Shown here: one piece after another, positions 15,227 to 22,953 of the stretch | How positions within the stretch are numbered: the stretch's first letter is position 1 | Layout: every line of letters starts with the position of its first letter | Assembly (NCBI GenBank): GCA_902168115.1 | Contig: CABHPB010000081.1 | Span: 1 to 33,820 of the forward strand | DNA: 33,820 bases | Direction: 5' to 3' | Source of the DNA: an uncultured Methylopila sp. | Lineage (GTDB): Bacteria; Pseudomonadota; Alphaproteobacteria; Rhizobiales; Methylopilaceae | The notes under the pieces: model-generated | What the model was told of the DNA's origin: nothing | Seen by the model: only the letters and a program-made list of their open reading frames with translations | The model's database searches: none | Position numbers and translations under genes: made by a program

Positions 15227-15433
15227 GTGGCGTATCGAATTTCCTGGGATCCGAACGAAGGCTTCGTGTCGATCGTCGCGCCTACGGCGCAGGACGCGCT
15301 GCTGCTGTCCGACGACTTCGAGCGCCGCGGCATGCCGCCGATGGTGTCCGAACTCGACGGAACGCCGCTGACGCGGCTCGACCTCGAGCTGATGATCGCG
15401 GCGCAGTCGACCACGGTCCGCACGGACGCGTAA
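15227..15433 (+). CDS. Small uncharacterised protein
   Basis: 68 residues from a GTG at 15227, chosen because AGAGGAGG lies just upstream; the ATG at 15188 has no ribosome binding site. Sequence starts VAYRISWDPNEGFVSIVAPTAQDALLLSDDFERRGMPPMVSELDG and ends ELMIAAQSTTVRTDA. The beta-alpha pattern suggests a small alpha/beta fold; no family recognised. Its codons are strongly GC at the third position, supporting coding. It is followed by a hairpin shared with the convergent peroxiredoxin gene. Confidence 0.6.
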   Translation: MAYRISWDPNEGFVSIVAPTAQDALLLSDDFERRGMPPMVSELDGTPLTRLDLELMIAAQSTTVRTDA

Positions 15434-15456
15434 GACGTCGTTTTAGTGCGAAGATC

Positions 15457-15487
15457 AAAAGGCCCGGGCGCGCGGAGCGCCCGAGCC
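15457..15487 (-). terminator. Rho-independent terminator of the peroxiredoxin unit
   Basis: On the minus strand a GC stem (CGGGCGC/GCGCCCG plus GGC/GCC separated by one mismatch, loop of 5) is followed by TTTT at 15460-15457. It lies 11 bases after the peroxiredoxin stop. It may also slow transcription from the convergent small gene. Confidence 0.65.
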
Positions 15488-15498
15488 CAAACGCGTCG

Positions 15499-15984
15499 TC
15501 AGATCGCGGCGAGCGTCTTCTCGGCGCTGGAGAGATCCGCCTTGCCGGGCGAGTCCTCGACGGCGAGATGCGTTACCGTCATGTCGTCCAGAACCATCGC
15601 GTAGCGCTTGGAGCGCAGGCCAAGCCCGCCGCCGCTGGCGTCGAGGTCGAGGCCGATCGCCTTGGCGAAGTCGCCGTTGCCGTCCGACAGGAATTCCAGG
15701 CTGCCCTTGGCGCCGGTGGCGTCCGCCCAGGCGTCCATGACGAACGGGTCGTTGACCGCCGTCACCGCGACGACCTCGACGCCCTTCTCGCGCAGCGCGT
15801 CGAGATTGTTCAGGTAGCCTGGCAGGTGGTTGCGGTGGCAGGTCGGCGTGAAGGCGCCGGGGACCGCGAACAGGACCGCCTTCTTCCCCGCGAAGACGTC
15901 CTCGGTCATCACCGTCTCGGGGCCTGTCGGCCCGAGCCTGCGGAAGGTGGTGTTGGGCAGGCGCGCGCCGACCTCGATGGTCAT
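15499..15984 (-). CDS. Prx5-type peroxiredoxin
   Basis: 161-residue thiol peroxidase reducing hydrogen and organic peroxides in the cytoplasm, usually with glutathione/glutaredoxin or thioredoxin. The active site is VPGAFTPTCHRNHLPGY with the peroxidatic Cys at about residue 49; the upstream LFAVPGAFTP and downstream VNDPFVMDAWA are typical of the AhpE/Prx5 (hybrid glutaredoxin) group. No fused glutaredoxin domain is present. The start ATG at 15984 follows GAGGAGC. It lies 33 bases downstream of the DsbD-domain gene on the same strand, so the two may be co-transcribed as a thiol-redox pair. Confidence 0.93.
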   Translation of the reverse strand: MTIEVGARLPNTTFRRLGPTGPETVMTEDVFAGKKAVLFAVPGAFTPTCHRNHLPGYLNNLDALREKGVEVVAVTAVNDPFVMDAWADATGAKGSLEFLSDGNGDFAKAIGLDLDASGGGLGLRSKRYAMVLDDMTVTHLAVEDSPGKADLSSAEKTLAAI

Positions 15985-16017
15985 TTTGAGCTCCTCAAGC
16001 GATGTCGCCCGCCGGAC

Positions 16018-16866
16018 TTAATGCGGGAGAGCGATCTCGTCGAGGGCGACCGCCGTCTCGACCGCGCGGCCGCCGGCGGCAAGCGTCAACCTGAGCCCGG
16101 ATTTCGGCAGCTCCGGCTCCTCGAACACCATGCGGAAGCGCGACTTGCCGTCGCTCGAAGCGCCCTCCGGCTCCGGCGCGGGGGCGTAGTCGCCCTCCCC
16201 GGTCTCGGCGAACAGCGCAGCATCGGAGCCGGCCGGGGCGGCCGCGACGATCTCGATCGCCGCCTGCCCCTTTGCGCCGGCGATGCGGCGCACCGCCTCG
16301 ATGCCGAGATCGCCCGTCGCGCCGAGCGCGGACGGCCGGGGCGAGGCGACGACAGCTGCCTGAGCCTCCTCCGCCGCAGGCCCGGACGCGCCGCCTTCCG
16401 GCGACAGGACGAGGTCCGCCTCGGCTCGCACCGGCACGCAGATCTTCTCGCAGACGCCGTAGTCGGCGACGAGCTTCAGGTCGACCGGGGCCTTCGGATC
16501 GCGGGGCTTCACCTCGACGGGCAGGGTGACGACGCCGTGATAGACGTTGGTCACCCCGTCCTCGCTCGCGTCCCGCTCGGGCGCGGGAAACAGCACCCGC
16601 GCCTCTGCGACATTCGCCGATCCCGAAAAGTCGAAGCGGGGCGGCACGCCGCTCGCGCCGGGCTGGCGCCAGTAGGTCTTCCAGCCCGGCTCCAGCCGGA
16701 TCGAGATCGCGGCGAGGCGCGCGCCGGGCGCGGTCGCGCGGCCGGCGTCGACGAGCCTCAGCGCGGCCGCGCCGTCGCGCGCCCATGGCGACACCGGCTC
16801 GGCGACCGCGGGGGCCGCGGCGAGCGCGAAAACGAGGGCGAGAGATGCGCGAAGCGGGTTGTCCAT
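16018..16866 (-). CDS. DsbD N-terminal-domain (periplasmic thiol-redox) protein
   Basis: 282 residues with signal peptide (LRASLALVFALAAAPAVAEP, cleaved near residue 20). The body matches the DsbD alpha domain: WKTYWRQPGASGVPPRFDFSGSANVAEARVLFPAP and YGVCEKICVPVRAEADLVL, the latter holding the two cysteines (C-x4-C) that pass electrons in DsbD. The membrane and thioredoxin domains of full DsbD are missing, so it is a stand-alone periplasmic form that would need a CcdA/ScsB-type electron donor encoded elsewhere. The start is ATG 16866; longer versions to 17085 run into the promoter of the divergent algH-like gene. A link with the peroxiredoxin downstream is plausible but inferred. Confidence 0.82.
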   Translation of the reverse strand: MDNPLRASLALVFALAAAPAVAEPVSPWARDGAAALRLVDAGRATAPGARLAAISIRLEPGWKTYWRQPGASGVPPRFDFSGSANVAEARVLFPAPERDASEDGVTNVYHGVVTLPVEVKPRDPKAPVDLKLVADYGVCEKICVPVRAEADLVLSPEGGASGPAAEEAQAAVVASPRPSALGATGDLGIEAVRRIAGAKGQAAIEIVAAAPAGSDAALFAETGEGDYAPAPEPEGASSDGKSRFRMVFEEPELPKSGLRLTLAAGGRAVETAVALDEIALPH

Positions 16867-16993
16867 CGCGGACAAGATAGTCGCAGCACGGCCCCGGCCA
16901 ATGCACTGTGTCGTGACGCCCGCGCCGACGCCCCGACGCCTCCTCCCGACGCAAGGCGCCCTTTCAAAACACGTCGGCGCCTCATAACATTCG

Positions 16994-17620
16994 GTGATGC
17001 CGCCGATGCTGCGAAAAGCCCTGTCCGACAAGTCCGACCGCGCGGGATATCTCGACGGCCAGGTGCTCGTCGCCATGCCGACCATGGAGGACGACCGCTT
17101 CGCCCGGACGGTGATCTATGTCTGCGCGCACTCCTCGGAGGGCGCGATGGGCATCGTCGTCAACAAGCCGGCGCCGCACATCTCCTTCCCCGACCTTCTG
17201 GTCCAGCTCGACGTGATCTCCTCCGGGGAGGAAATCCGCCTGCCCGAGCGCGCCGAGGCGATCCAGGTGCTGCGCGGCGGGCCGGTCGAGAGCGGCCGCG
17301 GCTTCGTGCTGCATTCGGCCGACTTCATGATCGAGGATTCTACGCTGCCGATCGACGACGGCATCTGCCTCACCGCGACGCTCGACATCCTGAAGGCGAT
17401 CGCGACCGGCCGCGGCCCCGAAAAGGCGCTGCTCGCGCTCGGCTACGCCGGCTGGGCGCCCGGCCAGCTCGAGACCGAGATCCAGGCCAACGGCTGGCTC
17501 AACGTGCCGGCCGACCGCGCGCTGGTCTTCGGCGGCGAGCCCGACACCAAATACGAGCGCGCCCTCGCCAAGATCGGCATCGACCTCGCCAAGCTGTCCA
17601 CTGAGGCCGGCCACTCCTGA
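16994..17620 (+). CDS. YqgE/AlgH family protein (UPF0301)
   Basis: About 205-208 residues. Family hallmarks are [40 protein letters not shown] near the start, [17 protein letters not shown] in the middle, and [21 protein letters not shown] towards the end. The fold is known but the biochemical role is not firmly established. Possible starts are GTG 16994, ATG 16997 and ATG 17006; none has a clear ribosome binding site, and the longest is listed. It is divergent from the DsbD-domain gene and followed by a large palindromic repeat. Confidence 0.92.
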   Translation: MMPPMLRKALSDKSDRAGYLDGQVLVAMPTMEDDRFARTVIYVCAHSSEGAMGIVVNKPAPHISFPDLLVQLDVISSGEEIRLPERAEAIQVLRGGPVESGRGFVLHSADFMIEDSTLPIDDGICLTATLDILKAIATGRGPEKALLALGYAGWAPGQLETEIQANGWLNVPADRALVFGGEPDTKYERALAKIGIDLAKLSTEAGHS

Positions 17621-17660
17621 GGCGCATTTCGGCGCGACGGTCGATCAGGATGCTTCAAGG

Positions 17661-17745
17661 CGTCATGCCCGGGCTTGACCCGGGCATCCATCTCTCCGGG
17701 CGCGTCCGCGCCCGATGGACCCCCGGGTCAAGCCCGGGGGTGACG
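17661..17745. repeat. Palindromic intergenic repeat (REP/BIME-like), copy 1
   Basis: Two 32-base arms (17661-17692 and 17714-17745) are inverted with only four mismatches. Each arm contains its own small palindrome CCCGGG-N5-CCCGGG, and the centre holds a perfect GGGCGCG-TC-CGCGCCC hairpin (17698-17713). This can form a cruciform or strong RNA hairpin. It lies between convergent algH-like and NCS1 permease genes, where it may also terminate transcription. A related copy is at 21570. Confidence 0.85.
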
Positions 17746-17786
17746 AATCTACCAGAACGGTCGCCGCTCTAGCGGGTCGGCCGGCT

Positions 17787-19076
17787 TTAGCCCGCCGCGC
17801 CCCGCCGTGCGTTCAGCAGCAGGAACACTGCGGCCGCCACGACGAAGGAGGGCAGCGTCGCGCCGATCTCCGGCAGGCCGCGGCTCATCGCCTGATAGAC
17901 GCCGACGCCGACCAGCCAGGCGGCGACGCCCGACAGGCGCCAGCCGGCGGTGAACCAGTAGGCGCCGCCCTTCACGTCGATCTCGTGCGCGGCGACGCGC
18001 CGGCGCCGGAGCACAAAATGGTCGGCGAGCACGATCCCGAACAGCGGCGCGAACACCGAGCCGATCAGCAGCAGGAAGTCCTGATACTGCCCGAGCGGCG
18101 TCACCATCGCGAGCACGGTGCAGAGCGAGCCGAAGCCGAGCGCCAGACTCCGCATCGGCGCGCGCGCCAACGTGCCGGTCGAGATCGCCGCGGAATGGAT
18201 GTCGGCGAAGGCGTTGTCGGTCTCGTCGAGCAGGACGAGCAGCAGCGCAAGCCCCGCGCCCGCGGTCGCGAGCGTCACCGCGATCGACGCCTCGCCGCCG
18301 CTTGCGAGCGCCCAGGCCGCGCCGAGTCCGAGGAACCAGACGTTCGCGACGAAATAGCCGAGCGCGCTGCCCCGGAAAGTCGCCCCGGCGGAGCGCCCGA
18401 AACGGCTGTAGTCGGCGATCAGCGGAAGCCAGGACAGCGGCATCGCCGCCGCAAGATCGACCGCCGCGCCAAACCCCATGCCGCCGGCGCCCGGCCGGGC
18501 GAACAGTTCTGCTAGATCATGTGAGGCGAGCAGCGCGTAGGTCAGCCACACCGAGGCCGCCAGCACGAGCCACAGCCCCCAGTCGCGCAGGAACCGGCGC
18601 ACGAAAGACAGCGGCCCGACCACGGCGAGCGCGGTCGCCAGCGCGCCGAACAGCGCCGTCCAGAGCAGCGGCGCCTCGAAGCCGAAGGCGTTTTTCGCGA
18701 GCTGCGAGGCCGCCTCGCCCATCACGAGGATCTCGAACGCGCCCCAGCCGACGAGCTGGACGACGTTGAGCACGGTCGGGATCGCGGAGCCGCGCACGCC
18801 GAGCGCCGGCCGCGTCGCCGCCATCGTGGCGAGGCCGGTGTCGGTCCCCATGACGCCGGTCGCGGCGAGCAGCAGCGCCCCGATCGCCGAGCCGCACAGG
18901 ATCGCGGCGAGCGCCTGTCCGAGGCCGAGCGCCGGCACGAGGAACGAGCCGGCCTGCAGGACCAGCAGCCCGATCCCGAGCGAAAACCAGAGCGCGAAGG
19001 AGTCGCGGCCGGTCAGCGCCCGCCGCTCCGCCGGCACCGCCGTCAGCGGATCGTAGTTGGTCTGCTCCGGAGCCAT
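17787..19076 (-). CDS. NCS1-family nucleobase/pyrimidine permease
   Basis: 429-residue inner-membrane transporter with about 12 hydrophobic segments. The N-terminal FALWFSLGIGLLVLQAGSFLVPALGLGQALAAILCGSAIGALLL, TRPALGVRGSAIPTVLNVVQLVGWGAFEILVMGEAA and PLIADYSRFGRS are typical of cytosine/purine/hydroxymethylpyrimidine permeases (CodB/CytX group). The late ADHFVLRRRR motif is also shared with this family. The start at ATG 19076 (MAPEQTNYDPLTAVPAERRALTG) fits the usual NCS1 N-terminus and has GGGA upstream; an in-frame ATG at 19139 adds a non-conserved tail. No thiamine (TPP) riboswitch is seen upstream, so a thiamine-precursor role is not supported; the substrate is unknown. Confidence 0.88.
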   Translation of the reverse strand: MAPEQTNYDPLTAVPAERRALTGRDSFALWFSLGIGLLVLQAGSFLVPALGLGQALAAILCGSAIGALLLAATGVMGTDTGLATMAATRPALGVRGSAIPTVLNVVQLVGWGAFEILVMGEAASQLAKNAFGFEAPLLWTALFGALATALAVVGPLSFVRRFLRDWGLWLVLAASVWLTYALLASHDLAELFARPGAGGMGFGAAVDLAAAMPLSWLPLIADYSRFGRSAGATFRGSALGYFVANVWFLGLGAAWALASGGEASIAVTLATAGAGLALLLVLLDETDNAFADIHSAAISTGTLARAPMRSLALGFGSLCTVLAMVTPLGQYQDFLLLIGSVFAPLFGIVLADHFVLRRRRVAAHEIDVKGGAYWFTAGWRLSGVAAWLVGVGVYQAMSRGLPEIGATLPSFVVAAAVFLLLNARRGAAG

Positions 19077-19192
19077 GGGTCCCGCATCTCGTTGTGGCGC
19101 TCGTCGCGGCTTATGCGAGACGGGAGGATGAAACTGCAACGGCCAAGCGCAGGAGCGGCGGCTCTACGCCCAGTTTTGTGGGTCGGCGGCGC

Positions 19193-20092
19193 TCAAACCG
19201 GCTTCTGCGCAGCCCGCACCGTCCGGAGGAACGCCTGGAGCGCGGCCGGCACGTGCCGATGGCTCGGGTAGTAGAGGCAAAGCCCGGCGATCGGCGGAGA
19301 CCACTCGGCCAGCGTTTCGACCAACCTGCCATCCGCCAGCGCGTCGGCGGCGAAAGCCTCCGGAACGAACGCCATTCCGAGGCCCGCGAGCGCCGCTTCC
19401 ACCATCAGCCCGTTGTCGTCGAGGGTCAGCGGGCCGGGTGCGTCGACCGCGATCTCGCGGCCGCTCCGGGCGAACTCCCACCGATAGAGCTTGCCGCTCG
19501 GCAAACGCTGCCGAATGCACCGATGGCGGTGAAGATCGTCCGGGGCCGCCGGTCGACCGAAAGCTTCCAGATAGGCCGGCGACGCGACGGCGACGAAACG
19601 AGCTGGTCCGGCGAACGGAACGGCGATCATGTCCTGCGGAACCGCCTCCGCGAGACGGACGCCCGCGTCGAATCCTTCCGCCACGATGTCGACGAGCCGT
19701 CCTTCGGTGACGAGGTCTAGCGACGCCCGAGAGTTCTCGGACAGAAACGCCGGAACCGCGTTCCGCAGCAGCCATCGCGCGCCGCCCTCGTTCGCGTTGA
19801 TGCGCAGGGTTCCCGTCAGTTCGCCGGCCTCGCGACTGACGGTCTCCAGCAGGTCGTCGAGGTCACGGAGAGTCGGGACAAGACGTTCAAGCAATCGATG
19901 GCCGGCCTCCGTCGGCGAGACGCTGCGCGTCGTCCTGTGAAGGAGCCGCACGCCCATGCGCTGCTCGAGCGAGCGCAGCGCGTGGCTGAGCGACGACCGC
20001 GAAACGCCGAGCTCATCTGCGGCGCGGCGGAAGCTGCGTCGGCGCGCGACTGCGACGAAAGCCTTCAGATCGGCGAGGCTCGGCTCCGCCAT
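19193..20092 (-). CDS. LysR-family transcriptional regulator
   Basis: 299-residue DNA-binding regulator. The winged helix-turn-helix lies at about residues 5-62 (LADLKAFVAVARRRSFRRAADELGVSRSSLSHALRSLEQRMGVRLLHRTTRSVSPTEAG), followed by the periplasmic-binding-protein-like effector domain (GTLRINANEGGARWLL to about 295). The sequence is close to the group that controls divergently transcribed oxidoreductases. It starts 94 bases from the oppositely oriented SDR gene, so it probably controls that gene and itself; the inducer is unknown. Confidence 0.93.
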   Translation of the reverse strand: MAEPSLADLKAFVAVARRRSFRRAADELGVSRSSLSHALRSLEQRMGVRLLHRTTRSVSPTEAGHRLLERLVPTLRDLDDLLETVSREAGELTGTLRINANEGGARWLLRNAVPAFLSENSRASLDLVTEGRLVDIVAEGFDAGVRLAEAVPQDMIAVPFAGPARFVAVASPAYLEAFGRPAAPDDLHRHRCIRQRLPSGKLYRWEFARSGREIAVDAPGPLTLDDNGLMVEAALAGLGMAFVPEAFAADALADGRLVETLAEWSPPIAGLCLYYPSHRHVPAALQAFLRTVRAAQKPV

Positions 20093-20186
20093 TGGTGAAA
20101 ACCCTGAACCAACTCATGCGGATTGGATCGTCTTATCACAACTTCTGTCCCGGCCTAGCTGTCAGCCAGCACAACGGAGGCTTCCC
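20093..20186. promoter_or_regulatory. Divergent promoter region between the LysR and SDR genes
   Basis: 94-base spacer, more AT-rich in the middle (20100-20145), holding the promoters for both genes. LysR proteins usually bind T-N11-A palindromes in such a gap; I see no single outstanding one. GGAGG at 20176-20180 is the ribosome binding site of the SDR gene. Confidence 0.5.
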
Positions 20187-21026
20187 ATGAAAACGTGGTT
20201 CGTGACTGGCGCATCGTCCGGACTTGGCCTTGGCATGGTGCGGAAGCTCGTGGGGCGCGGAGACCGCGTGATCGCGTCCGCCCGCAGCGACAGCCCGCTG
20301 GACGAACTCGAGACGACGGCCGGCGACCGACTGCAGGTCGTGCGCTTCGACGTGACCGACACGGCGGCGATGCGCAGGGAGGTGAACGCGGCGTTCGCGG
20401 CGAACGGCCGGATCGACGTTGTCGTGAGCAACGCGGGCTACGGCCTTTTCGGCGCGGCCGAAGAGGTGAGCGACGCCCAGATCGAACGGCAGATCGCGAC
20501 CAATCTGGTCGGTTCGATCCAGCTGATCCGGGCGGTCGTGCCGCATCTGCGCGCGCAGGGCGGCGGACGCATCTTGCAGGTGTCGTCCGAGGGCGGTCAG
20601 GTCGCCTATCCCAATTTCAGCCTCTACCACGCGACGAAATGGGGGGTCGAAGGCTTCGTCGAGGCGATCGCGCAGGAGGTCGCGCCCTTCGGCATCGACT
20701 TTGTCATCGCCCAGCCGGGACCGACCGCGACGAATTTCGGAGCCGGGCTCGACCGGGCGGAGCCGATGGAGATTTACGACTCGACGCCGGCCGGAGACGT
20801 GCGCCGCGCGATCGCGGACGGAAGCTTCGAGATCAAGGGCGACGCCGGGCGGACCGTCGACGCGATGATTGCGGCCGCGGACGTGGCGAAGCCTGATCGC
20901 CGCGTCGCCCTCGGCAGCGCAGCTTTCGAGAACATCGAGAAGGCGCTGTCGGAACGACTTGGCGTTCTTCGCGCCCAGCGCGACGTCGCCTACTCGGCCG
21001 ACCGGCCGTATGCCGGACGACGATGA
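20187..21026 (+). CDS. Short-chain dehydrogenase/reductase (SDR)
   Basis: 279-residue classical SDR, NAD(P)H-dependent oxidoreductase. The cofactor loop TGASSGLGLGMV starts at residue 8, NAGYG is near 88-92, the catalytic Ser is in ILQVSSEGG (near 133-137), and the YxxxK pair is YHATK (about 148-152). The substrate is not predictable. The start at ATG 20187 has GGAGG six bases upstream. Divergent from a LysR regulator that likely controls it. Confidence 0.92.
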   Translation: MKTWFVTGASSGLGLGMVRKLVGRGDRVIASARSDSPLDELETTAGDRLQVVRFDVTDTAAMRREVNAAFAANGRIDVVVSNAGYGLFGAAEEVSDAQIERQIATNLVGSIQLIRAVVPHLRAQGGGRILQVSSEGGQVAYPNFSLYHATKWGVEGFVEAIAQEVAPFGIDFVIAQPGPTATNFGAGLDRAEPMEIYDSTPAGDVRRAIADGSFEIKGDAGRTVDAMIAAADVAKPDRRVALGSAAFENIEKALSERLGVLRAQRDVAYSADRPYAGRR

Positions 21027-21299
21027 TGCCCGTCAGGCGACTTTCGTGGTCGGCCCAACCCATTATCGGAATAAATTCCTTGACATCTGCCCTCGCCTCC
21101 CGCACCGTCTGATCACCCCTGCCGGCTGAGGGAGCGCGTCTTCCGGAGGCGTCTGGTTTCGCGGCGGCGGGGGGCGGCGTCCGCGCCGGGGGTCACGCGT
21201 CCCCCGTCCCGGACGGCGTCCCGGCTGGGCCGGCGGTCCGCCGCCGGTCAGAATTCCGTCCGCCCTGCATTACGACGGGGCCGCCCTTGAGTGGGCCGT

Positions 21300-21490
21300 A
21301 ACGCGCGGGTCGGGGCGAGAGCCCCGGGAAAGAATGGTCCGGAACCCCCTTACGGGACCCACGGGTCTGCCCGCGTCGGAGCACGGAGGAGCCGCGGCGC
21401 ACAAAACACCGCGTGCGGGACGCCGGGGAGCCGGCGTCAAAAAGTTTCAACAGCGGCGAGCCGGCGTCCCGCGCCTCCCTTTTCGGGAGG
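21300..21490. repeat. Structured repeat element with alternative hairpins
   Basis: Stems visible: GGGGC-GAGA-GCCCC; a 12-bp perfect long-range stem GCGGGACGCCGG (21415-21426) with CCGGCGTCCCGC (21461-21472); a competing 8-bp stem GACGCCGG (21419-21426) with CCGGCGTC (21431-21438); and CCTCCC-N5-GGGAGG (21474-21490). The two middle stems share one strand and cannot form together, because GAGCCGGCGTC occurs twice (21428-21438 and 21458-21468). It may be a dispersed Hyphomicrobiales repeat; I recall similar sequence being mistaken for small proteins. Confidence 0.6.
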
Positions 21491-21569
21491 ATGAGGTTTC
21501 GGACATGACCGTCGCGGGCGTTCGCCCGGCGCGGAGGATTTGGCGCGGGCGGCGGAGCGCAACCGCCGC

Positions 21570-21653
21570 CGTCATGCCCGGACTTGATCCGGGCATCCAT
21601 CCCAGCGGGCGCGTCCGCGCCCGCTGGATCGCCGGGTCAAGGCCAACGATGAC
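21570..21653. repeat. Palindromic intergenic repeat (REP/BIME-like), copy 2
   Basis: Starts CGTCATGCCCGGACTTGATC and ends with the partly degraded inverse ending AACGATGACG. The centre is a perfect 12-bp hairpin CCAGCGGGCGCG-TC-CGCGCCCGCTGG (21602-21627). It is clearly related to the repeat at 17661-17745, with the right arm more diverged here. Confidence 0.8.
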
Positions 21654-21697
21654 GGTAGAGGTTTTGGCGCTGGACCGGCCAGGGCCGCCCTCCCCGC

Positions 21698-21824
21698 CCC
21701 TCATCCTGAGGAGCCTCGAGCCGCGAGGTTCGAGGCGTCTCGAAGGACGCACTCGGCTTGTGCGAGGCCAAACGCACTGCGTGCTTCGAGACGCCCGCCG
21801 ATGGCGGGCTCCTCAGCATGAGGG
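21698..21824. repeat. Second type of palindromic repeat (CCTCATCCTGAGGAGC family)
   Basis: Outer arms CCTCATCCTGAGGAGCC (21699-21715) and GGGCTCCTCAGCATGAGG (up to 21823) pair with a mismatch. Inner arms GGCGTCTCGAAG (21734-21745) and CTTCGAGACGCC (21784-21795) pair perfectly over 12 bp. Local hairpins GCCTCGA/TCGAGGC and GCCCGCC-GAT-GGCGGGC branch off each side, giving a cloverleaf-like fold. It looks like a common alphaproteobacterial dispersed repeat. Confidence 0.8.
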
Positions 21825-21849
21825 AGGCGAAGGGTGGAAGAAGAGCGGC

Positions 21850-22053
21850 TTAGTAATGCGGCGGCGGGCGGTCGACCGGGGCGGAGCCGGAGGCGGCGTC
21901 CTCGAGGCGTTCGTCGAGCTGGGCCACGGCGCGCTTCAGGCGCTCGATCTCGGCCCATTGCGCGGTCACCGTCTGGTTCAGCGCCTCGATCGTCTCGTCC
22001 TGATAGGCGATCCGCATCTCCAGCGCCGCGATGCGGTCGGCGTCTCCGCTCAT
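21850..22053 (-). CDS. slyX: SlyX family protein
   Basis: 67-residue protein, mostly one coiled coil (RIAALEMRIAYQDETIEALNQTVTAQWAEIERLKRAVAQLDERL) ending in the family's conserved PPPHY. Function is not established; SlyX was first linked to lysis protein sensitivity in Escherichia coli. Its ATG overlaps the stop of the HlyD-family gene by four bases (ATGA), so it is the last gene of the efflux operon. Confidence 0.9.
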   Translation of the reverse strand: MSGDADRIAALEMRIAYQDETIEALNQTVTAQWAEIERLKRAVAQLDERLEDAASGSAPVDRPPPHY

Positions 22054-22940
22054 CGTCTCGCCCTCCCCTCGGCGCGCGTGCCGCTCTCGATCACGACGGT
22101 CGCGGTGAGCCCGGCCGTCATCGCCTCGTCCGGCGGCTGGTCGAGCTTGATCCGCACGGGCACGCGCTGGGCGAGGCGCACCCAGGAGAAGCTCGGATTG
22201 ACGTTGGCGATCAGCGCGTCTCCCGACTGGTTGTCGCGGTCGACGATGGCGCGCGCGACGCTCTGGACGTGGCCGGTCAGCTCTTGCGAATGTCCCATCA
22301 GCCTCACGATCGCGCGGTCGCCCGGCCGGATCGACCGGAGCTTGGTCTCCTCGAAATAGCCGGAGACGTAAAAGCTGTCGCTGTCGACGATCGCGACCAC
22401 GGCGTTTCCCGGCGAGACGTAGTCGCCCGGCCGCAGCAGCAGGTTGGTGACGTGGCCGTTGACCGGCGCGCGGACCTCGGTGCGCGCGAGGTTGAGCTCG
22501 GCGGTCTTCCTGTCGGCGACCGCCTGGGCGAGCGCGGATTCAGCCGTCTCGACGGCGGCGCGGGCCTGTTCGCGGACTTCCTCGGACACGGCGGCCGTCG
22601 ACAGTTTTTCGCGGCGCGCGGATTCGCGGCGCTTCTGGTCGAGGTCGCTCGTGCGCCCCTCCTCCGTCGCCCGGGCGAGCTCCAGCGCGAGACGGAAGCG
22701 CTCCTGGTCGACGACGAACAGCACGTCGCCCTTCTTCACGATCTGGTTGTCGATGACGCGCACCTCCGTCACCGGCCCGGAGACGTCCGGGCCGAGGCGG
22801 ACGATGTCGGCGCGCACGCGTCCGTCCCGCGTCCAGGGGTCGTCGACATAGGAGCGCCAGACATAGACGCCCGCGACGAGGCCGCCCGCGACGACGGCGA
22901 GCGTCAGCGCGACGCGGAGCCCCCGCTTCAGCCAGGACAT
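22050..22940 (-). CDS. HlyD-family periplasmic adaptor of the FUSC efflux pump
   Basis: 296-residue membrane fusion protein linking an inner-membrane pump to the outer membrane. It has an N-terminal membrane anchor (about 9-29), the family start DPWTRDGRVRADIVRLGPDVSGPVTEV with biotinyl-lipoyl-like fold, NQIVKKGDVLFVVDQERF, a coiled-coil hairpin (about 85-150), LRPGDYVSPGNAVVAIVDSDSFYVSGYFEETKL, and a C-terminal beta domain. It resembles AaeA/EmrA-type partners of FUSC transporters. It is 13 bases downstream of the DUF1656 gene and overlaps slyX by four bases. Confidence 0.92.
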   Translation of the reverse strand: MSWLKRGLRVALTLAVVAGGLVAGVYVWRSYVDDPWTRDGRVRADIVRLGPDVSGPVTEVRVIDNQIVKKGDVLFVVDQERFRLALELARATEEGRTSDLDQKRRESARREKLSTAAVSEEVREQARAAVETAESALAQAVADRKTAELNLARTEVRAPVNGHVTNLLLRPGDYVSPGNAVVAIVDSDSFYVSGYFEETKLRSIRPGDRAIVRLMGHSQELTGHVQSVARAIVDRDNQSGDALIANVNPSFSWVRLAQRVPVRIKLDQPPDEAMTAGLTATVVIESGTRAEGRARR

Positions 22941-22953
22941 GTCGAACGCCTCC

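Larger units (their letters stand above)
21027..21849. other. 820-bp gene-free region made of repeats
   Basis: No open frame here looks like a protein gene: the possible frames change composition along their length and read through palindromes. The content from left to right is a GC-rich unresolved stretch (21130-21300), a structured element (about 21300-21490), and two different palindromic repeats (21570-21653 and 21698-21824). Confidence 0.7.

Noticed and set aside
15057-15371. Plus-strand frame with a strong AAGGAGG at about 15087
   Set aside because: Beyond about 40 codons it runs out of frame through the GTG-started gene at 15227, and its translation becomes arginine/cysteine-rich noise; the GGAGG may be chance in a promoter region.
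15184-17604. 806-residue open frame on the plus strand
   Set aside because: It runs antisense through the peroxiredoxin and DsbD-domain genes and out of frame through the algH-like gene, all of which have recognisable families.
19077-19192. Thiamine (TPP) riboswitch ahead of the NCS1 permease, as seen for CytX
   Set aside because: I looked for the conserved CTGAGA and related core on the minus strand and did not find it; the gap is only about 116 bases.
21193-21600. 135-residue minus-strand frame in the repeat region
   Set aside because: It translates the palindromic and structured repeats; I recall similar strings appearing as spurious small proteins.
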